This document shows, in pieces, positions 63,408 to 64,000 of a stretch of DNA of 64,000 nt. The position numbers and the translations under genes were made by a program. Below the pieces are notes generated by a model, which was not told the origin of the DNA, searched no databases, and was given only the letters and a program-made list of their open reading frames with translations. Numbering within the stretch: position 1 is the stretch's first letter; every line of letters starts with the position of its first letter. Source of the DNA: an uncultured Lachnospira sp. (GTDB taxonomy: Bacteria > Bacillota > Clostridia > Lachnospirales > Lachnospiraceae); the NCBI GenBank assembly GCA_910585095.1, contig CAJUBU010000005.1, positions 51,062 through 115,061 on the forward strand, written 5' to 3'.

Positions 63408-64000
63408 ATGAGTGTAAATGCAGTGAATAATACAGCAGCAAATGTGTATACAGGCAGTCAGGTAAATACAGCCGACAAAAAGGTTGAAGAAAAACAGCAG
63501 TCAGAAGCTCAAAGTTCAGGTGCTGTATATCAAAAATCAGGAACGGATAAAAAGGCAACCTATTCAGTAAATAAGATGAGTGCGCAGGAAAGAGCAGCGT
63601 TGGTTGACCAGTTAAAAGCCGATCAGCAGTCAAGACAGCAAAGTTTGGTAAAGCTTGTTCAAGATATGATGAAAGGGCAAGCGAAAGCTTACAGTAAGGC
63701 TTCAGGCAATGATTCGATATGGAAATTCCTTTCTAGCGGCAATTTTACAGTAGATGCAGCAACAAAGGCACAGGCACAAGAAGATATATCTGAGGATGGA
63801 TATTGGGGTGTAAAACAGACATCACAGAGATTATTTGATTTTGCAAGTGCATTAGCTGGTGATGATGTTGAAAAAATGAAAAAAATGCAGGCTGCTATGG
63901 AAAAGGGATATAAACTTGCAACAAAGTCATGGGGCAAGGATTTGCCAAGCATAAGCAGTGATACTATCAATGCTGCCAATAAATTATTTGAGGATTATTA
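63408..64000 (+). CDS. Uncharacterised protein, 3' end at window edge
   Basis: ATG 63408 with AAAAGGAGTG upstream opens a frame of 197 complete codons that is still open at the window end; the last two bases are TA, so a stop may follow directly. The N-terminus is Asn/Ser/Gln-rich. The C-terminal half (KLVQDMMKGQAKAY, DISEDGYWGVKQTSQRLFDF, ALAGDDVEKMKKMQAAMEKG) looks helical and globular. Same style and direction as the three preceding genes; probably the same cluster. Confidence 0.7.
   Translation, partial: MSVNAVNNTAANVYTGSQVNTADKKVEEKQQSEAQSSGAVYQKSGTDKKATYSVNKMSAQERAALVDQLKADQQSRQQSLVKLVQDMMKGQAKAYSKASGNDSIWKFLSSGNFTVDAATKAQAQEDISEDGYWGVKQTSQRLFDFASALAGDDVEKMKKMQAAMEKGYKLATKSWGKDLPSISSDTINAANKLFEDY

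Overview
The window is AT-rich DNA with tightly packed genes, strong Shine-Dalgarno sites and frequent GTG/TTG starts. It carries spore genes (gpr, spoIIP), flagellum-type small proteins, a dockerin protein and a membrane-anchored GH5 cellulase. Together these suggest an anaerobic, spore-forming, probably motile, plant-fibre-degrading Clostridia, most likely Lachnospiraceae. I cannot name the species. No rRNA, tRNA or CRISPR array was seen.

Layout. 1-0.8 kb: 3' end of a repeat/dockerin surface protein. 1-8.2 kb: cardiolipin synthase-like gene, tpiA, gpmI, secG, rnr, smpB. 8.4-11.6 kb: lineage-specific small genes, a MITE-like element and a phage-like Xre control module. 12-17.3 kb: PpiC foldase plus a type II topoisomerase pair. 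17.4-19.5 kb: M24 peptidase-fold protein and two orphan polymorphic-toxin immunity proteins. 19.6-24 kb (minus strand): argH and a giant YfhO-type membrane protein. 24.2-31.7 kb: comEA, a two-component system with GerMN lipoprotein, comEC, holA. 31.7-46.8 kb: accessory block with cellulase, a three-gene AAA+/membrane operon, hemerythrin-receiver protein, IS200/IS605 relics, small decayed genes and regulators. 46.8-49.9 kb: rpsT, gpr, spoIIP. 50-57.2 kb: pepD, complete nadABC with its NiaR-type regulator, and a sodium symporter. 57.7-60.8 kb: Uma2, HD protein, BlaI/M56 pair. 61-64 kb: four small coiled-coil or flagellum-like proteins.

The order comEA..comEC-holA..rpsT-gpr-spoIIP is a conserved Firmicutes neighbourhood. 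Here it is interrupted twice: by the two-component/GerMN genes, and by the roughly 15 kb accessory block between holA and rpsT.

The most unusual signal is a recurring 5' leader. A hairpin loop can pair with a strand ending just before the Shine-Dalgarno site, giving a pseudoknot. It occurs upstream of gpmI, yfhO-like, pepD and nadA with compensatory base changes. Shorter leaders sharing the same pre-SD motif precede gyrA-like, nadB and the unknown gene at 8416. Other notable points are a cardiolipin synthase that has lost its first HKD motif in frame, a dispersed palindromic repeat present in apparent empty and filled forms, and the triple CbxX AAA+ operon.
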